The notes beneath the pieces are model-generated. The model saw only the letters and a program-made list of their open reading frames with translations. It was not told the DNA's origin and did not search any database. From positions 124,001 to 188,000 of the forward strand of contig JBJLHG010000001.1 of assembly GCA_045564455.1 (NCBI GenBank): a stretch of 64,000 bases of DNA. The letters are read 5' to 3'. The DNA is from CASICS01 sp045564455 (lineage in GTDB: Bacteria; Pseudomonadota; Gammaproteobacteria; Magnimaribacterales; AG-339-G14). Shown here one piece after another: positions 53,397 through 61,425 of this stretch. Each line of letters begins with the position of its first letter. Within the stretch, counting starts at the first letter, position 1. The translations under genes were made by a program, and so were the position numbers.

Positions 53397-55661
53397 TTGT
53401 TAGAAAAAAATTTAGAATCTTGTCTGAATAATTCGTTCAAGTATGCCCATTCGAATAAGCATGAATTTGTTACTACAGAGCATTTGCTGCTTTCTCTTTT
53501 AGAGAATGAAGAATCTTTAAAAGTATTGGCTTCTTGTAATGTAGATACAGAGCTTTTAAAAATAGAATTGCTAAAATTTATTGAAGAACATACCCCTTTA
53601 TCGCAGGATGAAGCCAAAGAAATTCAACCTACGCTAAGTTACCAAAGAGTAATTCAAAGAGCTGTATTTCATGTTCAATCTACTGGATCAGGTGAGGTTA
53701 CTGGCGCCAATGTTTTAGTAGCCTTATTTAGCGAAAAAGAAAGTCATAGCGTCTATCTTCTTAAGAAACAAGGAATGAACAGGCTAGATGCTGTAGCTTT
53801 TTTAAGCCATGGCGAAGAAACGTTAGAAAATGAAGAAAATGTAAATTTTTCTGACGAAGAGACGACAGATGAAAATTTAGATTCGGATATTTCTAAATAT
53901 GCGTTGAACCTCAATGATGAAGCACAAAAGGGAAGAATAGATCCTATTATAGGTAGAGAGAACGAGTTGGTAAGGATTTCTCAAATTCTTGCAAGGCGCT
54001 CAAAAAACAATCCAATTTTAGTTGGCGAATCAGGCGTTGGAAAGACAGCATTAATCGAAGGGTTAGCTAAAAATATTGTTGATAAAAACGTTCCAGAAAA
54101 TTTACTAAGCGCACAAATTTTTTCTTTAGATATGGGTTCGCTTTTAGCGGGAACAAAATATAGAGGAGACTTTGAAAAAAGACTTAAAGTGATACTTAAA
54201 GACTTGTCAGAGATAGATAATGCTATTTTATTTATTGATGAAATTCATACAATCATTGGTGCTGGAGCTACATCAGGTGGAGTAATGGATGCCTCAAATT
54301 TGTTAAAACCTATTCTAGGTAAAAGTTCTATTAAATTTATTGGATCAACAACATTTAAAGAGTATCGAACTGTTTTTGAAAAAGACAGAGCTTTAGCTAG
54401 AAGATTCCAAAAAGTAGATTTAGATGAGCCTTCTGTAGCTGAGACAGTTAAAATCCTTGAAGGGTTAAAAACTAAATTTGAAGAACATCATGATTTAAAA
54501 TATTCACAATCTGCATTAAAAGCAGCAGCAGAGCTATCAGCCAAACATATAAATGATAAGTTTTTGCCTGATAAAGCAATAGATGTAATTGATGAAGCCG
54601 GCGCAAGAATAAGACTTTCTTCTGATAAAAAGAGAAAAACTGTAGGCGAGTTAGATATTCAAAAAGTTATTTCTCAGATTGCTAGAATTCCAGAAAAAAG
54701 TATTTCTACGAAAGATAGAGTCTCGCTCGGAAAATTAGAAGAGGACTTAAAAAGGGTTATCTTTGGTCAAGATCAAGCCATCAATAAACTTGCTAGTTCG
54801 ATTATGATGTCTAGGGCAGGTTTAGGTAACGATGAAAAACCGATGGGATCTTTTCTTTTTTCAGGGCCTACTGGAGTTGGAAAAACTGAAGTATCTAGAC
54901 AATTAGGCCATTTATTAGGAGTTGAATTAGTTAGATTCGATATGTCTGAATATATGGAAAGACATACCGTCTCTAGATTGATAGGAGCACCTCCAGGATA
55001 TGTTGGATATGATGAAGGTGGTTTATTAACAGAGGCTGTAACCAAAAACCCTCATTCAGTTATTCTTCTTGATGAAATAGAAAAAGCTCACCCAGAAGTT
55101 TTTAATGTTTTATTGCAGGTGATGGATCATGGAACTCTTACAGATAATAATGGCCGTAAAGCTAGTTTTAGAAACTGCGTACTAATTATGACTACTAATT
55201 CCGGAGCTCAAGAAATGGCTAGAGAATCAATGGGTTTCCAAAAACAAGATAATAGAAGCGACGGTTCAGAAATGATTAAAAAAACATTTTCTCCAGAATT
55301 TAGAAATAGACTTGATGCCATTGTTCAGTTTGATCCATTAAGTGAACAAGTTATACATACTGTCTTAGATAAATTCTTAACTGAATTACAAGCCCAACTA
55401 GATGATAAAAAGGTTACTTTAGAAGTAGATTCTAAAGCCAGAAAATGGTTAGTTAAAAATGGCTACGATGAAAAAATGGGCGCAAGGCCAATGCAAAGAT
55501 TAATTCAAGATAAAATTAAGAAAAATTTAGCTGAATCTATTCTATTTGGAGATCTTTCTAAAAAAGGCGGAACAGTCTATGTAACTTGCATAAAAGATGA
55601 TTTAAAAATTTCTTTTGAGGAAGTTGAGATTAATAAAGAAAAAGCAGAAGAAAAAAATTAA
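53397..55661 (+). CDS. clpA: ClpA, unfoldase of the ClpAP protease
   Basis: 754 aa (E. coli 758). N-domain (about 1-145), AAA+ module 1 with 'GESGVGKTALIEG' and 'LFIDEIHTIIGAG', AAA+ module 2 with 'GPTGVGKTEVSRQLG' and 'VILLDEIEKAHPEVF'. The ClpP-docking tripeptide appears as 'MGF' in 'ARESMGFQKQD', where E. coli has IGL. It starts with TTG right after the clpS stop. clpP is not in the window. Confidence 0.97.
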   Translation: MLEKNLESCLNNSFKYAHSNKHEFVTTEHLLLSLLENEESLKVLASCNVDTELLKIELLKFIEEHTPLSQDEAKEIQPTLSYQRVIQRAVFHVQSTGSGEVTGANVLVALFSEKESHSVYLLKKQGMNRLDAVAFLSHGEETLENEENVNFSDEETTDENLDSDISKYALNLNDEAQKGRIDPIIGRENELVRISQILARRSKNNPILVGESGVGKTALIEGLAKNIVDKNVPENLLSAQIFSLDMGSLLAGTKYRGDFEKRLKVILKDLSEIDNAILFIDEIHTIIGAGATSGGVMDASNLLKPILGKSSIKFIGSTTFKEYRTVFEKDRALARRFQKVDLDEPSVAETVKILEGLKTKFEEHHDLKYSQSALKAAAELSAKHINDKFLPDKAIDVIDEAGARIRLSSDKKRKTVGELDIQKVISQIARIPEKSISTKDRVSLGKLEEDLKRVIFGQDQAINKLASSIMMSRAGLGNDEKPMGSFLFSGPTGVGKTEVSRQLGHLLGVELVRFDMSEYMERHTVSRLIGAPPGYVGYDEGGLLTEAVTKNPHSVILLDEIEKAHPEVFNVLLQVMDHGTLTDNNGRKASFRNCVLIMTTNSGAQEMARESMGFQKQDNRSDGSEMIKKTFSPEFRNRLDAIVQFDPLSEQVIHTVLDKFLTELQAQLDDKKVTLEVDSKARKWLVKNGYDEKMGARPMQRLIQDKIKKNLAESILFGDLSKKGGTVYVTCIKDDLKISFEEVEINKEKAEEKN

Positions 55662-55662
55662 T

Positions 55663-55881
55663 TTATTTCGATCTAAAAGTAATTCTACCTTTAGATAAGT
55701 CATATGGAGTCAACTCCACTTTAACTTTGTCTCCAGTAAGAATTCTTATATAGTTTTTTCGCATTTTTCCAGAAATGTGGGCTGTAATTATATGATCATT
55801 TTCTAATTTTACTTTAAAAGTAGTATTAGGCATCGTATCGATCACTTCACCTTCCATTTCTATTAAATCTTCTTTAGCCAT
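55663..55881 (-). CDS. infA: Translation initiation factor IF-1
   Basis: 72 aa, exactly the family's size. An OB-fold protein: 'MAKEDLIEMEGEVIDTMPNTTFKV', 'ITAHISGKMRKNYIRILTGDKVKVEL' and 'KGRITFRSK'. It converges on clpA with 1 nt between the stops; infA beside clpA is conserved in E. coli and Pseudomonas. Confidence 0.98.
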   Translation of the reverse strand: MAKEDLIEMEGEVIDTMPNTTFKVKLENDHIITAHISGKMRKNYIRILTGDKVKVELTPYDLSKGRITFRSK

Positions 55882-55922
55882 ATGTTAATGTTAGTTTTTT
55901 AAAAATAGGATTATGACAGATC

Positions 55923-56027
55923 ATGAGCGAAGATAAAGAGTTTAACTTGAAAGGGCTTCTTGCAGTATTGGTTTCAGTAACGGTATTCCTTGGTGTTATC
56001 AGTTATTTAATCGACTACTTTTTTTAA
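55923..56027 (+). CDS. 34-residue single-helix membrane micro-protein
   Basis: A 34-aa ORF with a charged N-terminus ('MSEDKEFNLK') and one hydrophobic helix (about residues 11-33). The stop TAA is followed at once by the sixA ATG (56028), which suggests translational coupling. No strong ribosome site is visible. It is similar in size and topology to many regulatory membrane micro-proteins; family unknown. The spacing to sixA is the main argument that it is real. Confidence 0.45.
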   Translation: MSEDKEFNLKGLLAVLVSVTVFLGVISYLIDYFF

Positions 56028-56495
56028 ATGCTTCTTACATTAATACGACATGCCAAATCCTCTTGGAATGATTCCTCATTGAAAGATTTTGAAAGACCGT
56101 TAAATGAAAGAGGAATTACTGATGCGTTAAAAATGGCCAATTGGTTTTCTGATAATATTCAAGAGAAACCTATTCTTTACAGTAGTCCGGCCAATAGAGC
56201 TTTATCAACAGCAAAATATTTTAAAAAAGAATTGACTCCAATTAACTTAAATATAGTTGATGATTTATATCATGCAAATTTACAAGACTACAAAAGTTTA
56301 ATTTTAGAAAACAACCATGAGAAGCATGTTGTTATTTTTGGGCACAATCCGACAATATCTTATGTTGCTGAGGAGATTCTTAAAACCAAGTCTATTTACC
56401 TTAAAACCTGTTCAATTTGTCAAATAAATATACCTAAGCCTGATACTCTATCTGGAGTGCTTAATTTTCTCAAAAATCCAAAAGAGCTAACCTAA
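56028..56495 (+). CDS. sixA: SixA-like phosphohistidine phosphatase
   Basis: 155 aa. Histidine-phosphatase fold with 'LIRHAKSSWND' (Arg7, His8) and a second catalytic His in 'VVIFGHNPTISYVAEEIL'. SixA removes phosphate from phosphohistidine in PTS or phosphorelay proteins. It is upstream of phoBR but 86 nt away, with phoB having its own promoter region. Confidence 0.92.
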   Translation: MLLTLIRHAKSSWNDSSLKDFERPLNERGITDALKMANWFSDNIQEKPILYSSPANRALSTAKYFKKELTPINLNIVDDLYHANLQDYKSLILENNHEKHVVIFGHNPTISYVAEEILKTKSIYLKTCSICQINIPKPDTLSGVLNFLKNPKELT

Positions 56496-56581
56496 GTGTT
56501 AAACTATTCAGGAAGCATTACAAAATTGTAAAATAAATTTTTTATCTAACAAGAAAAAACTATTTCTAGTAAAATTAGAGT

Positions 56582-57280
56582 ATGAGTAAAGAACACATTT
56601 TATTGGTAGAAGACGAACCTGATTTGCTTCAGACTCTTTCTTTTAATTTTGAAAGTGAAGGTTACAAAGTTTCAAAAGCAGTGAATGGCAAAGAGGCCAT
56701 GAAGTTGCTTGAGAAAAATGATTCCATAGCTCTAGTTATTCTTGATCTAATGCTGCCAGATACCAGCGGTTTAGATATTTGTCGACACATTAGAAATAAA
56801 GACGACCTAAAAAATCTCTTGGTTATTATGGTCACTGCTAAAGGAGAGGAAGTAGATAGGGTGGTAGGTTTTGAAGTAGGGGCAGATGATTACGTTGTTA
56901 AGCCTTATAGTGTCAGAGAGTTATTGCTTAGAGTCAATGGCATGCTTAAAAGATCCTCGAAAGAAAAAGACGAAGGCGAGGAAGAAGTGCTTATTTTTGA
57001 AAACCTAAAAATAGATACCAATAAGCATAAAGTTTACTTATCCGATAAAAAAATATCTTTAACCTCAAAAGAGTTCAAACTTCTCAAACATCTCTTATCC
57101 AAAGCTGACAAAGTTCAAACTAGAGACAATCTACTAAATAAAGTATGGGGCTATGACCAGGATGTCACAACCAGAACTGTCGATACGCATATTAAAAGAT
57201 TGAGATCAAAAATTGGAAAATACGGAGATAAAATAGAAACAGTCAGAGGAGAAGGGTATATCTTCAATAAATTAGATTAA
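56582..57280 (+). CDS. phoB: Phosphate regulon response regulator PhoB
   Basis: 232 aa. Receiver domain with phospho-acceptor Asp55 in 'LVILDLMLPD', conserved Thr in 'IMVTAKG' and Lys in 'YVVKPYSVRELLLRV'. The C-terminal winged helix has 'TSKEFKLLKHLL', 'WGYDQDVTTRTVDTHIKRLRSKI' and 'VRGEGYIFN', as in PhoB/OmpR. It directly precedes phoR with no gap. Its likely targets are the repeat arrays at 61150-61218 and 61331-61369. Confidence 0.93.
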   Translation: MSKEHILLVEDEPDLLQTLSFNFESEGYKVSKAVNGKEAMKLLEKNDSIALVILDLMLPDTSGLDICRHIRNKDDLKNLLVIMVTAKGEEVDRVVGFEVGADDYVVKPYSVRELLLRVNGMLKRSSKEKDEGEEEVLIFENLKIDTNKHKVYLSDKKISLTSKEFKLLKHLLSKADKVQTRDNLLNKVWGYDQDVTTRTVDTHIKRLRSKIGKYGDKIETVRGEGYIFNKLD

Positions 57281-58633
57281 ATGAAATTTTCCGTAAAAGT
57301 AAAACTGTTTTTGTTGGTCCTAACAGCTGTTTCTTTCGCCACTTTGTTTGGATATGCCATTTATAGAGGAAATATTTTCTTAAATGGAAATTTAATAATA
57401 GGATTCTATTTATTACTTCTTACTGCTTTTGTTGCAACCTATTTAATTTATCAATATTTTAAAAGACTATTAAATTCAGCAGCTCAGCTTATCGCCAAAA
57501 ATAATATGGATGATCCTTCAGTGGCTTCTGAAGAAATTTTTGATAGGCTTCTTAAGGAATCTAGGCAAGTTAAAGATGAGCTAGTTAATTACTCTCAACA
57601 AACTGAACAATTTAGCTCTGTGTTATCAAAAATGGGACAAGGAGTTATTTTAGTTGATAGAAACAATCGAGTATTGTTTGCGAATAAGACTATTAATTCA
57701 GAATTTTGGTCTGACTTAAATATCGGCGATAAACTTTTTGAAAAAATTAGTTACCCTCAATTTAAGAAATTTATCGAAAAAGCCTGGAATAAAGAAGACT
57801 TGGTTAGAGAGATTTCAGGCCCTAGATCTATTAAGACTGTTTATCTGGTGAGTGCTAAAAAAGATGATATGAGAGATGAATTGCTGATTGTTTTTAGTGA
57901 CATATCCAAATCTAAAAACCTTGAAAAAATGAGAGAAGATTTTATTGGCAACGTCTCTCATGAATTGAGAACACCAATTAGTGTTATCAAAGCTAATGCT
58001 GAAACTTTGATTAACAATAAATTAATTAAAGATGATGAAAACGCTAAGTTATTCACGGAAGCAATATCTTCTCAATCAGAACGTATGAAAGTAATAGTTA
58101 ATGATTTGCTTAAAATTTCAAGCATGGAAGCAGGGGAATATCCGATCTCAATTGAGTCTTTAGATGCATTTTTAATTGTCAATAACTTAATTGAAGGATT
58201 TAAATCCAGTTTAGAAGAGAAAAAATTAACTGTGCAAAATAATTTGAACGAACAAACTAGGGTTATGGCTGATGCAGCTGCTTTGAACATTATCCTGACA
58301 AATTTCTTAAGTAATGCTATCAAACATTCGCCTAAAAAAAGCCTCATAAACATAGAAGAATCTTACTTTTCTAGGGGTTTTATAAGACTATCCGTATCAG
58401 ATCAAGGTAAAGGCGTACCAAAAAAATACAGAGAAAGAGTTTTTGAAAGATTTTACAGAATAGACAAAGGTCGATCGACAAAAATAGGCGGTACAGGTTT
58501 AGGCCTTTCGATCAGTAAAAATTTAGCTTTGATGATGGGGTATCCCTTAGGAGTTGGATCGAATGAGCCTAAAGGTGCAACTTTCTTTATCGATGTAAAA
58601 ATCGATGAAGAAAAATCAGTTCAAGCTGCTTGA
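57281..58633 (+). CDS. phoR: Phosphate regulon sensor kinase PhoR
   Basis: 450 aa. Two N-terminal membrane helices (about 8-28 and 34-58) with almost no periplasmic loop, a PAS-like domain (about 105-200), HisKA with phospho-accepting His227 in 'NVSHELRTPISVIKANAETL', and HATPase with 'NFLSNAIKHSPKK', 'DQGKGVPKKYRERVFERFYR' and 'GGTGLGLSISKNL'. The short loop fits PhoR, which senses the PstSCAB-PhoU state. Its end overlaps ppx (convergent) by 13 nt. Confidence 0.93.
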   Translation: MKFSVKVKLFLLVLTAVSFATLFGYAIYRGNIFLNGNLIIGFYLLLLTAFVATYLIYQYFKRLLNSAAQLIAKNNMDDPSVASEEIFDRLLKESRQVKDELVNYSQQTEQFSSVLSKMGQGVILVDRNNRVLFANKTINSEFWSDLNIGDKLFEKISYPQFKKFIEKAWNKEDLVREISGPRSIKTVYLVSAKKDDMRDELLIVFSDISKSKNLEKMREDFIGNVSHELRTPISVIKANAETLINNKLIKDDENAKLFTEAISSQSERMKVIVNDLLKISSMEAGEYPISIESLDAFLIVNNLIEGFKSSLEEKKLTVQNNLNEQTRVMADAAALNIILTNFLSNAIKHSPKKSLINIEESYFSRGFIRLSVSDQGKGVPKKYRERVFERFYRIDKGRSTKIGGTGLGLSISKNLALMMGYPLGVGSNEPKGATFFIDVKIDEEKSVQAA

Positions 58634-59511
58634 ATATTTTTGTTTTCCTGAAGTTCTTTTTCCATTACCGCGTCAGCAATATTCCAAGAACTATCGAATA
58701 AGAAAGAGTTAGGAAAAAATTCAATGATTTCTATAAAAATAGCTATAGCATGTTCAAGAATATCGGCTCTGTCCTCGGGTAGAGAATAAAATGATACTTT
58801 TTCTTCAAAATTCTTATTCTCTAGTTCTTTTTTTAAAACTTTTAATTCCTCTAAGGATGATTTTCTATCTTGTCTGTTGATAATTTCATTGATGAGTCTG
58901 GCGTTTCCACCAACACCAACTATATTTCTTATATTTTCAGATGGAATTTTTGTTAGCCACTCTTTTAAATTATTCCAATGCTTGGGTGAGTCTTTTCCTT
59001 CTAAAATTCGCACCGCACCAAGCGGAAAAGACTTTGCAAGATGTTTGCCATTTCCTTGATGGAACAACTCGGTACTGCCACCACCAATATCCACGACCAA
59101 GGTTTCATCTTTTTTAAAATCTTTGTAATTAAAAAAATTTAACAGTTGAGCTTCTTCGTCTCCGGATAAGATTTTTATTTCTATATCGGTTTCTTTTCTT
59201 ATTCTTTTACAAATTTTATGTCCATTTGAAACTGTTCTCATTGCAGAGGTAGCCACCCCAGTAATTATTTTTATATCTTTTTTATCGGCCTTGTCTTTGA
59301 GTTTCATTATGCTTTTTAATAATTTCTGTTCTGTTTCAGAAGAAATTTTTTTAAATTTGAATGCGTCGGTTCCAAGTCTCACTGAAATTCTTTTAAAGGT
59401 ATCCAATTCAGCAAAATTTTTATTCTTTTGTTTTGATATACGATATTGACGATATTTAATTGCGTTTGAACCAATATCAATACAAGCTAAGCGTTGAGTT
59501 TTATTCTTCAT
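58621..59511 (-). CDS. ppx: Exopolyphosphatase / GppA-family phosphatase, short form
   Basis: 296 aa, only the actin-like ASKHA core; E. coli Ppx (~510) has extra C-terminal HD domains. 'ACIDIGSNAIKYRQY' is phosphate-1, 'VVDIGGGSTELFH' phosphate-2 and 'PLGAVRILEG' follows. Cleaves terminal phosphate from polyphosphate, or the gamma/beta phosphate of pppGpp. Its ATG lies inside the ppk2 3' end (11-nt overlap): a polyphosphate synthesis/breakdown pair. Ppx rather than GppA is inferred from that. Confidence 0.88.
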   Translation of the reverse strand: MKNKTQRLACIDIGSNAIKYRQYRISKQKNKNFAELDTFKRISVRLGTDAFKFKKISSETEQKLLKSIMKLKDKADKKDIKIITGVATSAMRTVSNGHKICKRIRKETDIEIKILSGDEEAQLLNFFNYKDFKKDETLVVDIGGGSTELFHQGNGKHLAKSFPLGAVRILEGKDSPKHWNNLKEWLTKIPSENIRNIVGVGGNARLINEIINRQDRKSSLEELKVLKKELENKNFEEKVSFYSLPEDRADILEHAIAIFIEIIEFFPNSFLFDSSWNIADAVMEKELQENKNIQAA

Positions 59512-60334
59512 CTGCCATAACTTTTAATACCTTGTATTGCTGATAACTTAAGTTATTAAAAGGGACTTTATTTATCTTTAGAGAGTAATCATTAATATTC
59601 TCTGTCCAAACTTTTGGCTTTGGCAAGTCTTTATCAGGATAATCAAAGCTTCCTAGGATGTAGCGTAATGCATGAAGCACCGCTATCTTTTTGTCGTTTG
59701 CATTTAAAACTATCCAAGGTGCCTCGGAATAGGAAGTATTCTTAAACATTTGCTCTTTATATAGGGTAAAAATATCCCATTTGTCCAAACCTTTTAAATC
59801 GTTTTCACTTATTTTCCAATATACCAAAGGACTATTCTTGCGTTTTTCTATTCTCATTTTTTGAGTTCCTTTTTCTATGGATAAATAAAACTTAAGTATT
59901 TCTGTACCATTTTCTCTAAGTTTTTGCTCCCAGGGCACAACTCTTTTCATAAAAGATTTGTATTGTCCTTTTGTACAATAGCCCATGGTTGATTCAACTA
60001 AAGCTCTGGTATACCAAGACCGATCAAAAAAAACTAATTCACCCACACCTGGTAACTGTTTCTCATATCTTTGAAACCAGTTTTTTGATTCTCTTGCAGT
60101 AGGAATCCCTAATTTAACTAAGCGACAGTGTTTTGGTATCAGATATTTAGATAACACAGAAATACTTCCAGTCTTACCAGCTGTGTCTCTTCCTTCAAAC
60201 ACAACAGCAATCTTTTTTTTCTCTTGTATGATCCAATTCTGGAGTTTGACAAGTTCAATTAAAAGCTTTCTTTTTTCTTTTTCATAAAGCTTAGAATCAA
60301 TTCTTCTGTAGTTTGGTATATCAAATTCAATCAT
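59501..60334 (-). CDS. ppk2: Polyphosphate kinase 2 (PPK2)
   Basis: 277 aa. Transfers phosphate between polyphosphate and nucleotides. Walker A 'GRDTAGKTG' (residues 48-56; many homologues have GRDAAGKGG), lid/Walker B region 'FFDRSWYTRALVESTMGYCT' (Asn of RSWYNR replaced by Thr), and 'WKISENDLKGLDKWDIFTLYKEQM'. One-domain PPK2. Whether it makes polyphosphate or uses it to make NTP/NDP cannot be told. It is upstream of and coupled to ppx. Confidence 0.95.
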   Translation of the reverse strand: MIEFDIPNYRRIDSKLYEKEKRKLLIELVKLQNWIIQEKKKIAVVFEGRDTAGKTGSISVLSKYLIPKHCRLVKLGIPTARESKNWFQRYEKQLPGVGELVFFDRSWYTRALVESTMGYCTKGQYKSFMKRVVPWEQKLRENGTEILKFYLSIEKGTQKMRIEKRKNSPLVYWKISENDLKGLDKWDIFTLYKEQMFKNTSYSEAPWIVLNANDKKIAVLHALRYILGSFDYPDKDLPKPKVWTENINDYSLKINKVPFNNLSYQQYKVLKVMADEE

Positions 60335-60401
60335 GTTTTTTTGTGAAGATCTATTCTAGCTAAGTTTTTATGGAAGATTAAATTTTTTATTGTAAACAAT
60401 T

Positions 60402-60662
60402 TTATTTTGGCTTCTTATCACCAATTCATAAGCTATTCTAAATGTTTATGGCAAAATAAATATTGCTGCTAATGACGGTAATGGCATTGATGATTATTTT
60501 ATCAATGCACTCAGATAAGGAGTAAAAGGAGTTTTGGGTTTTGACGGATTGACTGAAATTTACTAAGTTCAATAAGAATTAGATCCTACCGATGGTTATG
60601 CATGAGATGAAGTAAAAAATTCCAACGGTGTTGTAACGGACTACGTTTGAAAAGATCTTATA
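60402..60662 (+). pseudogene. Decayed N-terminus of a Gram-negative porin
   Basis: One frame reads through about 85 codons as 'ILNVYGKINIAANDGNGIDDYF', then 'GVKGVLGFDGLTEIY', then 'ELDPTDGYA' and 'DEVKNSNGVVTDYV'. This matches the porin start 'V.LYGK.N', then 'SRLGVKG.E.L..GL.A.YQ.E'. Six in-frame stops interrupt it (60429 TAA, 60516 TAA, 60564 TAA, 60573 TAA, 60603 TGA, 60648 TGA), yet no frameshift is needed. The rest of the barrel is missing and a terminator follows at once. A porin beside phoBR and ppk-ppx suggests an OprP/PhoE-like phosphate porin that was lost (inference). Confidence 0.65.
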
Positions 60663-60664
60663 TT

Positions 60665-60695
60665 TATAAAAGGGCTAAAACTTAGCCCTTTTATA
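60665..60695. terminator. Long bidirectional terminator hairpin
   Basis: A 14-bp inverted repeat: TATAAAAGGGCTAA (60665-60678), loop AAC, TTAGCCCTTTTATA (60682-60695). It ends the secreted-protein gene on the minus strand and was probably also the terminator of the decayed porin. Confidence 0.85.
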
Positions 60696-60707
60696 ACATA
60701 TTCATAT

Positions 60708-61136
60708 CTATTGATTACTTGCCAAGAATAAATTTCGATTAATATCTTTACAATGATTAGAATAAAGATCTACGAGATCATTTTGCTTTTCCTCTATTAG
60801 ATAATTAACTTTTAAATCACAAGTCAAAGAACTATCTATTAATCCAGTATTTGAATGTTGAAGATAATCGCTATAAAGACCAAAAATCACAACATCATGA
60901 TGCGTTTTCGATAAATCATTTTCTAAAAATATTCTACCCATGTCAGCAGATATATAGCAGCCTACTGATTGTCTTGGACAAAAGTCTTTAACTAGATTGA
61001 AATCATATTCAATCTCTATATATTTTGAGTCTAAATTTAAATGTTTTTTAGCACTTTCGAAAATTGCTTTATCAGCCATGACACTTGTACTAGCCAAAAT
61101 GATTGATAAAAAAATTATATTTTTAAAGTATTTCAT
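60708..61136 (-). CDS. Small secreted protein, function unknown
   Basis: 142 aa. Signal peptide residues 1-21 ('ILASTSVMA', then 'DKAIF'). The mature part of ~120 residues has four Cys ('FCPRQSVGCYI', 'LTCDL', 'NHCKD'), so two disulfides are likely in the periplasm. I recognise no family. It reads away from the Pho-box-like array A, which starts 14 nt upstream of its ATG but is oriented for the gene on the other side. Confidence 0.7.
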   Translation of the reverse strand: MKYFKNIIFLSIILASTSVMADKAIFESAKKHLNLDSKYIEIEYDFNLVKDFCPRQSVGCYISADMGRIFLENDLSKTHHDVVIFGLYSDYLQHSNTGLIDSSLTCDLKVNYLIEEKQNDLVDLYSNHCKDINRNLFLASNQ

Positions 61137-61149
61137 AACTATTCCCCTT

Positions 61150-61218
61150 ATTACATATGTTACATAAATGAAACATAATTAACATAAATGTAACATATCT
61201 GTAACATATTCGTCAAAT
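61150..61218 (+). promoter_or_regulatory. Pho-box-like direct-repeat array A
   Basis: Seven heptamers of the type GTAACAT on the plus strand: ATTACAT 61150, GTTACAT 61159, GAAACAT 61170, TTAACAT 61179, GTAACAT 61190, GTAACAT 61201, GTCAAAT 61212. Starts are 9 or 11 nt apart, and the last three are exactly 11. PhoB boxes are 7-nt direct repeats (CTGTCAT type) with 4-nt spacers, that is, 11-nt periodicity. phoBR lies 3-4 kb away. Confidence 0.65.
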
Positions 61219-61330
61219 TAAACTTTTTAGTAAACTTTTTTTAACCGTAACTAAATCTCTCATATGTCAAAACAAAAAATTTTTTTTAAAATTATTTTTT
61301 CGTAATAGTTTTCATTAGTTTTGTAAAGAC

Positions 61331-61383
61331 GTAACATTTTCGTAATACGACGTAACATTTCCGTCACTATCTCTGTGTAATAT
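61331..61383 (+). promoter_or_regulatory. Pho-box-like array B with -10 box
   Basis: GTAACAT 61331, GTAATAC 61342, GTAACAT 61352, GTCACTA 61363 (spacings 11, 10, 11), then a -10-like TAATAT at 61378-61383. PhoB sites normally replace the -35 box about this distance from the -10. The ATG of the lipoprotein gene is 43 nt further on (61426), with an AGAGGAA ribosome site. Confidence 0.65.
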
Positions 61384-61425
61384 CTTTCTATATATTTTTA
61401 ATTCATTAGTTTAAGAGGAAATCTT

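Noticed and set aside
60402..60662. Alternative genetic code or stop-codon readthrough in the porin-like frame
   Set aside because: All other genes in the window use TAA and TGA as real stops, and the frame ends without the porin barrel. Decay is simpler.
61150..61369. GTAACAT repeats as a CRISPR array
   Set aside because: The units are 7 nt with 2-4 nt gaps, not 25-40 nt repeats with ~30 nt spacers, and no cas gene is nearby.
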